The position numbers and the translations under genes were made by a program. Below, in pieces: positions 1-12,300 of a stretch of 64,000 nt of DNA (the first letter of the stretch is position 1; the number at the start of each line of letters is the position of its first letter). The stretch is from Galbula dea (Eukaryota > Chordata > Aves > Piciformes > Galbulidae). The notes beneath the pieces are model-generated. The model was not told where the DNA came from, did not search any database, and saw only the letters and a list, made by a program, of their open reading frames with translations. Location of the stretch: positions 755,316 through 819,315 of the forward strand of contig VWZX01006417.1 in assembly GCA_013399015.1 (NCBI GenBank), written 5' to 3'.

Positions 1-66
1 AGGTCTCTTCCAAGCTTCAATAATGCTAGCAAAGCCAAAAGTAGCCCAATGCTTCTTGAAACCAAA

Positions 67-300
67 CTACAACGAGCTGAAGTCTCTCAGGGTCTGGGAG
101 GCTTTGGTGAGACGATTGACTCGTTGGCTGAGGTAGCTCCTTTGTTTCTCAGCTTCACTGTCCTCCTGAAGGAAATGGCTTAACTTGTCTTTTTCTTGCA
201 GAAGATGTAACATTGTGGTCTGTAAGTTATCCCCAAAGTCATACAGGGCAAAAGAGAGGATGATCAGAGGGATCTGATTGGTGAGGCGTTTCATTGCTCC
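67..300 (-). CDS. MX1: Mx exon 14, C-terminal GED with stop
   Basis: Residues 622-698 and stop TAG at 67-69. GTPase effector domain: NQIPLIILSFALYDFGDNLQ, MLHLLQEKDKLSHFLQEDSE, then a heptad-like tail ending RDFSSL. Acceptor ctttcttgcag at 301-311. Positions 1-66 are 3' UTR; no polyadenylation signal is visible before the window edge. Confidence 0.97.
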   Translation of the reverse strand, partial: GAMKRLTNQIPLIILSFALYDFGDNLQTTMLHLLQEKDKLSHFLQEDSEAEKQRSYLSQRVNRLTKASQTLRDFSSL

Positions 301-3300
301 CTGCAAGAAAGGGGGAAAAAAAAGGCAGAGGAGTTGTTTCCTAAGAAGAACTACAAGAAGGAAGGAGGAAGGGGTATAGGTCATCTGGGAAGGAGTGACA
401 GCATGCAGCTGAAGTGTTGTACTCAGTTACTCTTCAAGAAGTGGCTGCTTCTAGGAACTAAAAAAAATATCCCAGACTGTTAGGGGTTGGAAGGGAGCTC
501 TGGAGATCATCTAGTCCAACCCCCCTGCCACAGCAGCCTCACCTACAGCAGCTTGCACAGGATCCCATCCAGGTGGCTTTGGAATGTCTCCAGAGATGGA
601 GGCTCCAGCACCTCTCTGGGCAGCCTGGGCCAGGGCTCTACCACCCTCAAAAGGCAAGAAGTTCCTCCTGAGCTTTAGCTGGAACTTCCTCTGGTCCAGT
701 GTGTGCCTGTTGCCTCTTGTCCTGTCCCTGGGCACCACTGACCAAAGCCTGGCCCCATCCTCCTGCCCCCACCTTTGCAGTATTGATCAGCATTGCTAAG
801 CTCCCCCCTCAGGCTTCTCCTCTCCAGGCTACCCAGCCCCAGCTCTCTCAGAGAGCCCTTAGCCTCTTTTGTGCCTAAAGATGTCAAAATTAAGAGTTAC
901 AAGAATGCCACCTGTTGCATTTTTCACTCAGCAAACTAAACCCGAGGCAGAAATCTTTACCTGAATGCAGTTTATCCTGGATGTCCTAGCACATTAAGGC
1001 TGCAGGATCAGAAGTGACATACCTGCTCCCTGACCCTCCAGAGCTCCTGACAAGGAGTGGGTCAGGTATGTTAGGAGGCCTTTAGCATAAACAGACTGAT
1101 CCTGCTTCCCAGACAGAGGAGAGTTGGGAATGCAGCCTGGAACAGGCTGGTCCCTGCTTAGCTCTGCCAGCTCTCCCTGTTAAGAGACATGCCTGATGAA
1201 CAGCACTTGGGAACAATTTCTCCCATCAAACCTCTGTTCTCTGAACACTCCTAAACTGTTATGGTAAAGGAAATGAAACTGATTTTATTCCCCAAGGTTA
1301 TAAATGCCAGTATTTAGGTAGTATTTCTGACAAGGCTGTCCTTGCAAGCATAGGATGGCTTTGGAGGAAGCTTTAACCTTAAGCAGCAGTGATAATGACC
1401 TGTGCCTGCATTACATCTACTGGTAGCTGACTGAGATCATTTTCTGCTCAACCTGACCACCTGGATGAAAGACTCACACTGACTACAGCAAGATCTGGGT
1501 GAGAGGCATAGGCTATAACCCTCAGGGTGCAGAAGAAGTGCTGTAGTGTAGTCTGTAAACTCACATTGAAATAGGCTCTCGTGTGAGAAATCATCTCCTG
1601 GACAAAGACAGGCTCTTGAATCCCAAAGAAGTCTAACTGCATCTCTTTCCCACTGCCTGATTTGGCAGAGTTGTGTGCCTTAAGAGCATTTAAATCCTGA
1701 CTGTAAAGGTCATCCTGGCAGTAGACAATCCTCTCCATTTTGAACTGGGTCCGGATCTGTCTTTCAGCCTCTGCTGCTTGGTGCTGCCTGATGTCTTCAA
1801 TTCTGATCTAGGAAAGAAAAGACCAGCAAGTTCTCAGCCATCTGCTTCCTTTGCCATGGTGGTGGTGGTGGTGGTGGTGGTGCTTAGCAGTGTCCCCAGG
1901 GAAGGGCAAGGTGGGCAGAGTGTTCAACAGTCCTTGCTGCAGCACTGTCTAATGCCAGAGCAGCTCTTGGGAACAGGGAGTAATGCTCTCCATTCTGGTT
2001 CCTCTGGGGTGAAACAGAAGGACAATGTGGGAGGTTTGTCCCCTCCTTTAATATGAGAGGGATCAGGCAAAACCTGGTGCTTGGACTCTGAAGGAAAATG
2101 GAAGGTTTGTTGGAGTAATCTGGTGCTTTCTGAGCTTTTAATATTTCCACATAAAAGGAGGCAAGGAAGTTCTCTCAGTCACCCTCAAATTCCATCAAAA
2201 TGCTTACCTGGCATCTCAAAGCAAGCATCCCATCCTTTTTTCTCATCTTCAATATCTACCAGAACTTCATCCCTCCATTCCTCTCCCCATGTTATGCCTA
2301 AAGAGCCTCCCTGAGCACCTCTGTGTTTAGCTGAAATAGCTTCTCTGCTTGCTGTCTGGTTGGCCTGGGAGCTCAGTAGGGTTTGACCATGCAAGTCAAA
2401 CAACAAATCACCTATTTCACTCCCATTTCCCTTTGAGTTTCCTCTGTAAGCAGTAGCCTGTGAGTGGACTCTGCTTCCTGGCTGGCCACCCCTGCTTCTC
2501 TTCTCTTCCTCAAAGCTTTCTGAGAAAAGGCCTTCCATGACATCCACATCACTGAACTCCACCCTAACCCATGCAATCCCCCAGCCTCTGAAGAGTCAAC
2601 CTCTAACTCTCACAGGTAAAGGATTTTTTTTAACCTTGTCTGCTGCTGCTCCCTTTGATCAAAGGTGAAATTCCTCTCCTGGCTAACACCCTGGCTTGCC
2701 CTCCAGAGAGGAAAGAGCACTGTTCATCACTCTGAGGCTGCCCACACACTTCCAAATCACCAGAGGACTTCAGTTTGAAAGGAAGTACAAACTCTTCAAG
2801 GTAGCCATACCAGCTTTGCCCTTGCATTGTGTCATATGTCACACCAAGAGTGTGACCAGAAAGAGTGAGGAATGTATGTTTGAAGCCCTCTCAAAATTGG
2901 CCCAAAAGGCAAAAATGCACTTTCATTAGTGCCATGATAAAGATCTTATCCTTTTTCTTCCTTATTTTATAAAGGACACAGGCTTGCAAGACATTCCATG
3001 CTTGCATGAGGGTAATGCAGTGGGAGAAGGGCTGTAAGCATGGCTCTAGGGGTAAGTGTCCCTCAGGTTACAGGCAGTGGCTCACCTTAACAGCTCTGTT
3101 CAGGTTGTGAAAATTTGCAAAATGCCTTTTGGTGAGTTCTATAAATTTCTCTTCAACCAGTCCTAAGGAAAGAACAGACAGACAGAACACAGGCAGTTAA
3201 GTAAAAGAAGGTTTTTTAAGTGCTTTTTCATAGGAGACATGGAAAAACTACTCATTTTTCTGTATTCATCCAGAACTGGTTGAGCAGCTGTCCTGAGGCA

Positions 3301-6300
3301 CTATGCCTTTATGAGCAGTACAAACAAGTGGCTATTAAGAGTTCTAAGTCCATGAGTTTGAGCCATTAAAGACTTCTTGTAACACCCTAACACCTGGGAG
3401 GTGAAAATATCCTTGAGATGTCATTGAGAAAGCTGTGCTTAGAGTGACTACCACTGAGATGTTACCAATAAAGCTGTGTCTGACCAGAGCACAGAATCCC
3501 AGAATCATGAAGGTTGGAAGAGATCTCAGAGATCAAGTCCAACCAGCAACCTGGCACCACCATGCCACTAAACCACGGCCCTAAGGACCACAGTTAGATG
3601 CTTTGGGAAGCCCTCCAGGGATGGTGACTCCAGCACTGCCCTGGGCAGCCTGGGCCAATGCCTAACAACCTTTTCTGGGAAGAAATTGTTCCTAATATCC
3701 AATTTAATCCTTCCCTGGTCCCCTGGCCATCCAAGCACACATGCATCTCACCCTTCAGTGGCCTCCTCAGGAAGAGAGGCTAGTGCAGGCAGTACAGAGC
3801 AGTGAATCTGGCACTGGCACTGTAGCTACCTTCTAAGGCAAACATAGGAGAGACATAGTTTCTCCTTGGGTTCCTTTTACTGGATGAACTATGTACCCTT
3901 TCCTCCAGCTCCAGCAGTCACAGTATAATACATAAAAAGTCATGCCAAGAAGCTGGTTTCCCAGTTCAGGTTTGGGAATGTCATGCCCTGGGCTTGGGAA
4001 TCCCAAAATGCTTGGCTGGTATCAGGTACTTCTCCTCTGGGATTTCTTTGCTGTGTTATTACAGTTCCTTTCTAACTCCCACTGGGGAAAGCATTGAGAA
4101 ATGCTGGAGAGCACCTCTAGGGCTTGGAGGCTCTAGGAAAGAAGCAAGCTCCCAGCTTGAATCAGATTGACTACCCCACTCTGAAAAGTAGCCTGGTTGG
4201 AGCTCTTGCTCCACCAGTGAGAACATTGCTTTACCCTGGCAAAAAAAACCAAACCAAACCCCAAAGTGTTAGGCACACCAGTGCCTCCTGTCAACCTGCA
4301 GGACATACCTATCACATTTTTCAGGATCTCAATGGCTGGCATCTCTAGATCCATGATTTGCTCTTTGATGATGTCCTCAAATGTCCTGTAGTTGGAGAAG
4401 GCTGGGAGCTCCCTCCCACGATACTGCTCTTCATATTTCCGTGCTCTAGTGGGCACATTCTTTTTAACTGCAAGGTGGAAACCACACTGTTCTACTGCTC
4501 AATCACTCACAGAACCACAGAAGGTTAGGGGTAGGAAGGAGAACATCTAGTCCAACCCCCTCCTGGCTGGTTGGTGATGCATTCTAAAGGAGTAATCTTT
4601 ACAAGGCTGTGGTTATGTCAGGCTCGGAATTGCTTTCTCCACACCTTAAAGCAGAGCTGAAGTAGAACAAGAAAAGATCAAAAGTCCAGAACTTTCAGCA
4701 GCAGCATCACCACCACCACAACAGTAATAGAATCATAACATTATTGTTAGAATAATAATAGTGTAATTAGGACAATAATAATGTAATTAGAACAATAATA
4801 ATGTTGCAATTATTCTAACTATTATTAGACTAAGAACATTATTGTGATGATATTTATTGCTGGTTTGTTGCTGCTGTTTAGAAGAATGGTTCAGAGAATC
4901 ACCAACCACTTCTGTGCCAGGGTCCAGGCTCTTGATTCCCTTGCTTTGCTGGTTGAAGAGAGACATTCAGTGGCCTCTCTGCAGTAACAGCACCTAATGC
5001 AAACTGGCTCCTTGCCCCCAAGGAACACTACAAGAGATGAATGCTCTTAGCTCCTCGGTTTTCACCCTCTTGAAAACAACCCCATTGATGATGCTGTGAC
5101 TTGATTGAAGGGGAAGGGACTGGAAGCTGAGGTTAGGGGCAAGGGCTGGATTCCCATGCTTACCCTGGTCAGCACACTGCAGGAGAAGCACTGCCCATCC
5201 CTGGAACTCCTTGCGGATCTTTGCAAACAGCCTCATTTCACTCCCAAAGAGCTGCTCCTCTCCATGTGTTGTCTGAGACACCTCATGATTGAAGAATTTG
5301 ATCATCTGCAAGGAGTTCAAGAACCAGCAACCAATGCAGTCAAGGGTCACTATGCAAGCCAACTTGCATGTGTTAAGTAAGTGGGGAGGCATTGGATGTT
5401 GAAGCAGGGACATGGTTGACTGAAAATATCCCTTCCTTACATCTTTTCCTTTCCTTTCCTTTCCCCTCTCCCCTTTCCTTTTCCCTTTCCCCTTTCCTTT
5501 CTTTCCCCCTTTCCTTTCCCCTCTCCTTTCCTTTCCCCTCTCCCCTTTCCTTTTCCCCTTTCCTTTCTTTTCCCCTTTCCTCTCCTTTCCCCTTTCCTCT
5601 CCTTTCCCCTTTCCTTCCCTTTTTCCTTTCCTCTCCTCTCCTCTCTTCCCCCTGAGTGCTGTAAACAATGGAAACCCTTCCATATGTTGGGCAGGCAGGA
5701 GTGGAAGTTCTCCCTCTCCCAGCTGCTTGATTCTGAGCAATCAGCTGAGTTGGTTTTCAATTCTCTTCACATAATCACAGGAAGAAACTGAATAGAAGAG
5801 TCCCTGAGCTCCTGGGGTCCATTATTTTGGCAGGTATGATGTATTCCTGCCAGAGCTTTGCCTGTGTTACTCTCCAAAGCCCTCAGTGACAGATAGCACA
5901 AGTGGTCAACGCTGATGGTTTGCAACCTTTAGCTGGGCTCTTTCTTTTTTCCTCCCCCATTTAACTCCTTGCTCTGCCCTGTGACCAAGCCAATATTAAT
6001 CCTTACATCTGTGAGGAAAATCAGCTTCTCAGAGTCTGTGCTGGGTGTGCCTCTTCTGTACTTCTGCAGCTCCTGGAGTGTTTTTTGGAGCATCTCACGG
6101 ATTTGGTTTTCTAGAGCTGGCAAAGCTTTCTAGGAGGAAGAGAGTGAAAAAACAAGGACATCCAGGTTAAGTTGGACATGTTTGGGTTTGGAAGAAAAAC
6201 AAGTGACCTACACCTGCACATGGTCTTGTTCTTGCATCCCCCCACATGATGGTGGGGTAGCATGGAAGTGTGAATGTGGCCTTCACTGAGAGAAGGAAGG

Positions 6301-9300
6301 GGGCCAGGACCTCCCTGAAAAGTCAGCCTGGACCTCACTGCCAGCTGGGCAGAGTAGCTGCAGCCTAGGGCAATATGTAACAACTGTGTCCTCACAAGTT
6401 GTGTCAGGGAGGTGGTGATGCTGGGAAGGTCCTGTCTTCTCCATTCCTGATAAATACCTGACTGAACATGGCTCTTCAGCTGCTTATTTCATGTCAGGTT
6501 ACAGAAATACTTTGTTTTTTTCTCCTTCAGGACTGAATTTAGAGGTTCCCTGAATGTTAGCATTTTCCCTTAATGGAATAAAGATCTATTAAGCATTTTC
6601 CCTTAATGGAAAAAAGATCTATTACTTACAGCCACATGAATACAAAATCAAAAGCCCAATCAGCTTATATTGGTGTAGTAATCTAATGAACCAAGTGGAT
6701 CTGGCTTGAGATTTTGAAGACATTTTCAGTTAAATAGGAATTATTGTGGTGTAGTAAGTAACTTGTCACCCAGATGATCAACATTCTTCACAGACAAAAA
6801 GGAAACATCATAGCTGCCATTCAAAAGGCAGGAATTACTAGTCACAAGGAGATGAAATGGTTGATGAACTCAGAGAATAAGAGATTGTCCTGAGCTGGAA
6901 GGGACCCACAGGGGTCATCAAGTCCAACTCCTGTCCATGCACAGGCCATCCCCAAAGTCACCCTATGTGTCTAAGAGCATTGGCCAGCTGCTTCTGGAAT
7001 TCCAGGAGAGTTGGTGCCATGAGTGCATCCCTGGGGAGCCTGTTCCAATGCTCCACCACTCTCTGGCTGAAGAACCTTTGCCTAATATGATTTCCTAATA
7101 ACTGCTTTGCCTATTGTCATTCTCCAGCTTAAAGGCAAATCTAAGGGCAGAGCCTGGGTTTCTTTCCATCAAACTCTCAGTTCAATTTGCTCCTATGTTC
7201 TTGAAGACTAAGGATAAGCTAATGCTGATGACAAGATCTGTGCAGATAAAGATGCAATCCAGTTGCCATCATTTGCAGCCCAAGGCTGAAGGGCTGAAGT
7301 TATTTTTAGCTAGTGACTGACAGGTTGGCACCTCTGATGCTTACAATAATGTGTCTCACGAGTTCATTTGTGAGCTTCTCTGCCACACAGGGGATAGTAG
7401 CCTTCCCTTCTTCCATCAGAATGCTGCAAGCAAAAAACAAGAGGAAAAGGTGATTTTGGATAGACTGCATGTGCAGGGCAAGGAGGCAGTACTGAGTAAA
7501 GAAAGAGCAGCTGTTTAGTTATTTAGTTGTTTAGGAGGAAGAGGAGGCTCAGGGGAGACCTTATCTCTCTCGTAACTACCTGGAAGGAGGTTGGAGCCAG
7601 GTGGGGGTTGGTCTCTTCTCCTGGCTTAGTAGTGATAGGACAAGAAGCAATGGCCTCAAGTTGCACCAGGGGAGGTTTAGATTGTGCCCTCAGCACAGGC
7701 TGTGTCTCAGACTCACAGAATCATGCCAGTTGGAAGAGACCTCTAAGATCATCTCCTTTCCTCTGCTGAGTGCCACACTGCTTCCCAGTGAATGGAGAGA
7801 CTTTAGATCTTGATTTGAAGTGCTCTGGCTTGAAGCACTCAGATGCTTAACTTGAATTCATTGGGACTATTCTGAACTTCTGAAGTTCACTGCATTCTTC
7901 CCAGGGTTAGGGAGAGATCTACATCAACCTTGCATCCAAAACACAGTATAAAAGCTCCTTTGACATGTACAATTATTTTGCCTTGCTGGACTGCAGCACT
8001 ACATGGGCAAGGAGAAACAGTGAAGTATAATTAATAGCTCTTTGTAACCCTCATTTCAACCTCAGCAAATCAACAGGAAGCTTTCAAGGGATTAGCTCCT
8101 TTCTGTGAGCAGTACCTGAAATGTTTGTGAGTCTCAAAGAAGACTCTCTCCTGCTCAATGGCAGCAGCCAGGGACAGTTTGTTGTGGATGTCCTGCTGGC
8201 CACGACACTTCACCATCATGTAGCCTTTTTGGAGGGGGATGACTCTGTTTCTCATGATGTTAATGATAGAGTCTTCTGTTCCTCTGTCCACCAGGTCAGG
8301 TTTGGTGAGGATCCCTGTGAAGTTACCCAAAAAGAAAGTTACTCCAGCACAGAAGGTAAAGAGAGGTGCAGTAGGACAGCTCAGCACCAGAGCTGGAATG
8401 CTCTGTACCACGTTGTATAAAGCAGCTTCTCTTTGGTTTGTTTTCTGTCTCCTAGAAAGCTCTCAGCTCCTGAGCTTTGCACTCTAAAACTTGCTCTGCA
8501 CTTGGCCTCCTACCATCCCTTTCACCTTGCAAACCTTTCTTAACAGGCAGCAGGAGAGCATTCCCACCATTAACTCTGAGAATTTCATAAGATGAATGCC
8601 AGCAAGACTGAAAATCAAGGGATCCTTAGAGCTGCTGGATCCTCTAAAGCTCTAGTAAGATTTTATTTAGGCTGTTGGGGTTTTGGTTTTGTTTTCCCTT
8701 CTTCTAACTGCCAGTTGCTAGTATGAGATGGAGAACATCACACCTTCTTGGGGAAAAAAAAAAAAGCTTTTAACTTCTCTTCAACTTGTAGCTTAAAAAT
8801 GACCTCACCTAGTGTCCTTTCTCCACTAGGGTCCACCTCTTGAGCCATTTTCAGTGCTTCTGTCGTTGCAATATCCACATTACATGGCACCACCACCAAA
8901 TTCAGTGTCTCTTTGCAGCCAATAACTTTTTTGAGTAGCAGTTTGATCTGCAATGCAATATAGTGAAGTTCAGGGAAACCAGATGCTTGCATCCTCCTGC
9001 CCCCCACCCTTGCAGTATTGATCAGCATTGCTAAGCTCCCCCCTCTGGCTTCTCCTCTCCAGGCTAACCAGCCCCAGCTTCCCCAGCCTTTCCCCAGCAG
9101 AGAGATGTCCAAGTCCCCTCAGCATTTTGTAGCACTAATTCCCCAGCATCCATCCTAAAAGCAGCCAGAGGAAGAGCAGAGAGCTCCTCCACTTTAACAC
9201 AGATTCTGTTCACTTCAGAAAGGGTCTGCTGGGATCCCTTCAGGGATGAGATACCAAGGTTGGGTCTGATCCTGATGTGCTCCATAAGTAATGGATGACA

Positions 9301-12300
9301 GAGCACCAAACCTATAAGAGGCCAATTTGTTGCCTTGCTCCAGAAGAGCTTACAAGGACTCAGGTCTATTCCCCTTTGCCAAGTAACTCCACAAAGTTGG
9401 TGAGAGAAAACACCTTTTGGGATGTCTCCCTCTTCCAGACTGTGGTCTAGCCAAGGGACATGGGGGCAGCAGTGTGTTCAGAGTCCATACAGTTGGGTTA
9501 TTTCATGCTGCTGTGAGCAGGTTGTGTCAAGGCACCTGAGGTGCCTCCTTCACAGCAAGGTGGGCAATCCCCTGCACACCAGGACAGACAGGAGATCCTG
9601 CACCTCATTGCTCCTACCAGCAATTCCTTGCCTGATAAAAAGGTCAGAAGCCCAGCAGAACTCCTGCAATGTCCTCCAGCAAAGGCTTGCCTGTGAGGTA
9701 GGTTACAGAAATGACCCTGCCCAGGGGTTGGCAGAGGAGACTGAGCTTTACCTGTTCCCCAATGTCTTTGGGCTGATCACCCACAGCCACTCTGGCAATT
9801 CCAGGAAGATCAATTAGGGTCAGATCTGGCACATCTGGAGACCAAATTTCTAGGGATATTAGTTCACCACTAATGCCACCTTTAGGACCAGCCACAATAT
9901 CCTGGGCTGTAAGGAGAAAAGAGCAAGGCAATGAAGAACCTGCTTCAAACAGTGCATTGAAACCAAGGCTGAGCTCAATGACTTTGAAAAGTAACTGTTA
10001 CCACCTCAGACTCATCAAGACTTGGCTTGGTTCAGCTCCAGCCATCCATGGAAATCAATTCATGCAAAAATGTAAGGAAATTATGACACAGTATGTGGCT
10101 ATGGGGAGTCCTTTTGGAGCTAGAATGTCTTCCAGAGCATATACTTATGAACTCTCCTATCTGCAGACAAAATACATCTAAATAAACCATGGCAAAAGTG
10201 ATCAGATCCAAGTGCTGGTCAGTTGTAGAAATGCTCTCCCTCAACATCAAGACACTTTGTAGGCATGAATTAATCCTTGGCTGCTTTGAAAGGTAACTAG
10301 ATGTTCTTGTATAGTCTTCACATATGGAGAGATGGCTTGAGATGAAGTAATTAGTCCCAGATCTTATAAGGAACAGTACAGAGATACCAGGGAATCCTGT
10401 GGTCATTCTCATGAGAGATTTTCAGCTTTCTAATTAGCTCAACTCATTCATAGCACTTGCTTTGCCCAGGCAAGTGAAGGATCTATTGGAAATATCCAAA
10501 TAATATCTTGAAAAGTGAAGGAAAAAGAAACACTAGGGCAAATATCAGTGTTGCAGAGCTGTGCTAGTTGAGGAAATAAAGGCAACCCAACTTTCTCATT
10601 TATCTTATTTCTCCTTATTTTACTGCCCTTTGGGTAAGAAAAAGGTTTCCTTAGACAGCATGACACACCATCAAAGTAAAGCTGTCCCATGGGAAAGGCA
10701 CTGAGTGAGGCTGTGCTCACCCTAGCTGGCAGAAGCTCTACGTGGCCTCCAGCCTGCCTTGCAATGTTCTCAAACACCCTAAAATTTCCAGCCACAGACA
10801 CCTCAGGTGTTCCCTGAGCTTTTGAACCCATGAGAGGAACCTTTGAGGGCTTTGCAGGTTTACAGTTTGCCAGATCACCTCTCCAAAGCATCCACCTGAG
10901 GAAGCAGCCTGAGCTCTTCCCAGACATCATGGATCATCTTTAGCACTGAAGCAGTAAGCAGTGCAACTCTCCTGAGAGAGTTAGATTATGCTACCTCACA
11001 CCTTGGTGTTACTTGTGGCTACAATCACTTTGTTAGTCTGGGGACTGCTGCTCAGCCTAAGAAAAGAGGAGGAAGGACTCAGAGGAGGTTAAGGAAGCCA
11101 AATTAGAAGGGAATACAGCATAACTCACCATATCTTATTGCTTTCTCCACCTCAGAGGGACCCTTGAGCAACACGTTAGTGGTGAGGAATGAAATGTTCC
11201 CTTTCCATTGCTGGGTGGCAGGTATTCTTTTCAGTTTAAGTTCCAAAGGACAGCGAGTAACAATACCTGCAGCAGTTCCAAAGACAGAGGAAGGTCAGTT
11301 AGTGTCAGATAAACTCTCTCACAGCAGCTGGGGTGCAGGACACAGAGCCATGAACTTCAGGGTGGACAAGGGTTGCCTAAAACTTCACACAGAGACATAG
11401 AAATGTTCCAAGAGGAGAAGGAGAGGAGGAGAAGGAGAGAGAGGAGGAGAAGGAGAGAGAGGAGGAGAAGGAGAGAGAGAGGAGGAGAAGGAGAGAGAGA
11501 GGAGGAGAAGGAGAGGGAGGGAGGGGAAAGAGAGGGAGGAGGAGAAAGAGAGGGAGGAGGAGAAAGAGAGGGAGGAGGAGAAAGAGAGGGAGGAGGAGAA
11601 AGAGAGGGAGGAGGAGAAAGAGAGGGAGGAGGAGAAAGAGAGGGAGGAGGAGAAAGAGAGGGAGGAGGAGAGAAGGGGAAGGGGAGAGGAAGAAAGAAGA
11701 AAATAAGAAGAAAAGAAGAGGAAGAAAGACTTAAAAAGCAAACAGAAGGAAGAAACCCAGTCCCTTCCACCTCATCAGATGAACTTCAGGGGAAAAACCT
11801 GAAGAAGACTGAAGAAGTCAGTTCTTACCATTGCCCCTAGGAAGAGCAATACCAGACAGAGCTTCTAGAACAGAGCTTTTCCCAGAGCTCTGGTCCCCAA
11901 TCACTGCAATTGCAGGCAAAGCAAGGTCTTTTTCTACACCCAGAGCTCTGAGGCTATCCACCAGGTCAATGCAGGGGCGGATCTTCTCCTCGTACTGGTC
12001 GGACAGAATGTGTTCTGCCTGTTAGAGGAAAGCTTACAATGAATTTCTCATCATTTGAAATAAGTTGTTTTCCCCCAAAAAAACCCCAACAACCCAAAAA
12101 AACTTCCCCCAAATCCCCCATCTTTTTTGCACCTGCATTTTTTTTGTGCTTGCAGATTAAGTGCAGGTACCTGTCTTCCTAGATACACCAGTGTTGGCCT
12201 TGATGCCAGCAGGATTCCTCTGCTTAGACCTCACAAGTGCAGATAGATAGCCCAAAGAGACAAGGGAATTCATTTGGGGGCATAAAGTGAAACACAGGAG

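Noticed and set aside
4994..5740. 248-codon minus-strand frame, the longest in the window
   Set aside because: It is Mx exon 10 plus intron, extended through the polypyrimidine tract as a Lys/Gly/Glu repeat. Splice sites and homology confine coding to 5164-5305.
10448..10930. 160-codon minus-strand frame in Mx intron 4
   Set aside because: No family resemblance and no fitting splice pair; exons 4 and 5 join perfectly in phase without it.
11373..11840. Long Arg/Glu/Gly and Ser/Leu/Pro open frames on both strands
   Set aside because: They are the translation of the 18-bp purine minisatellite in Mx intron 3; the repeat unit is a multiple of three, so any frame stays open.
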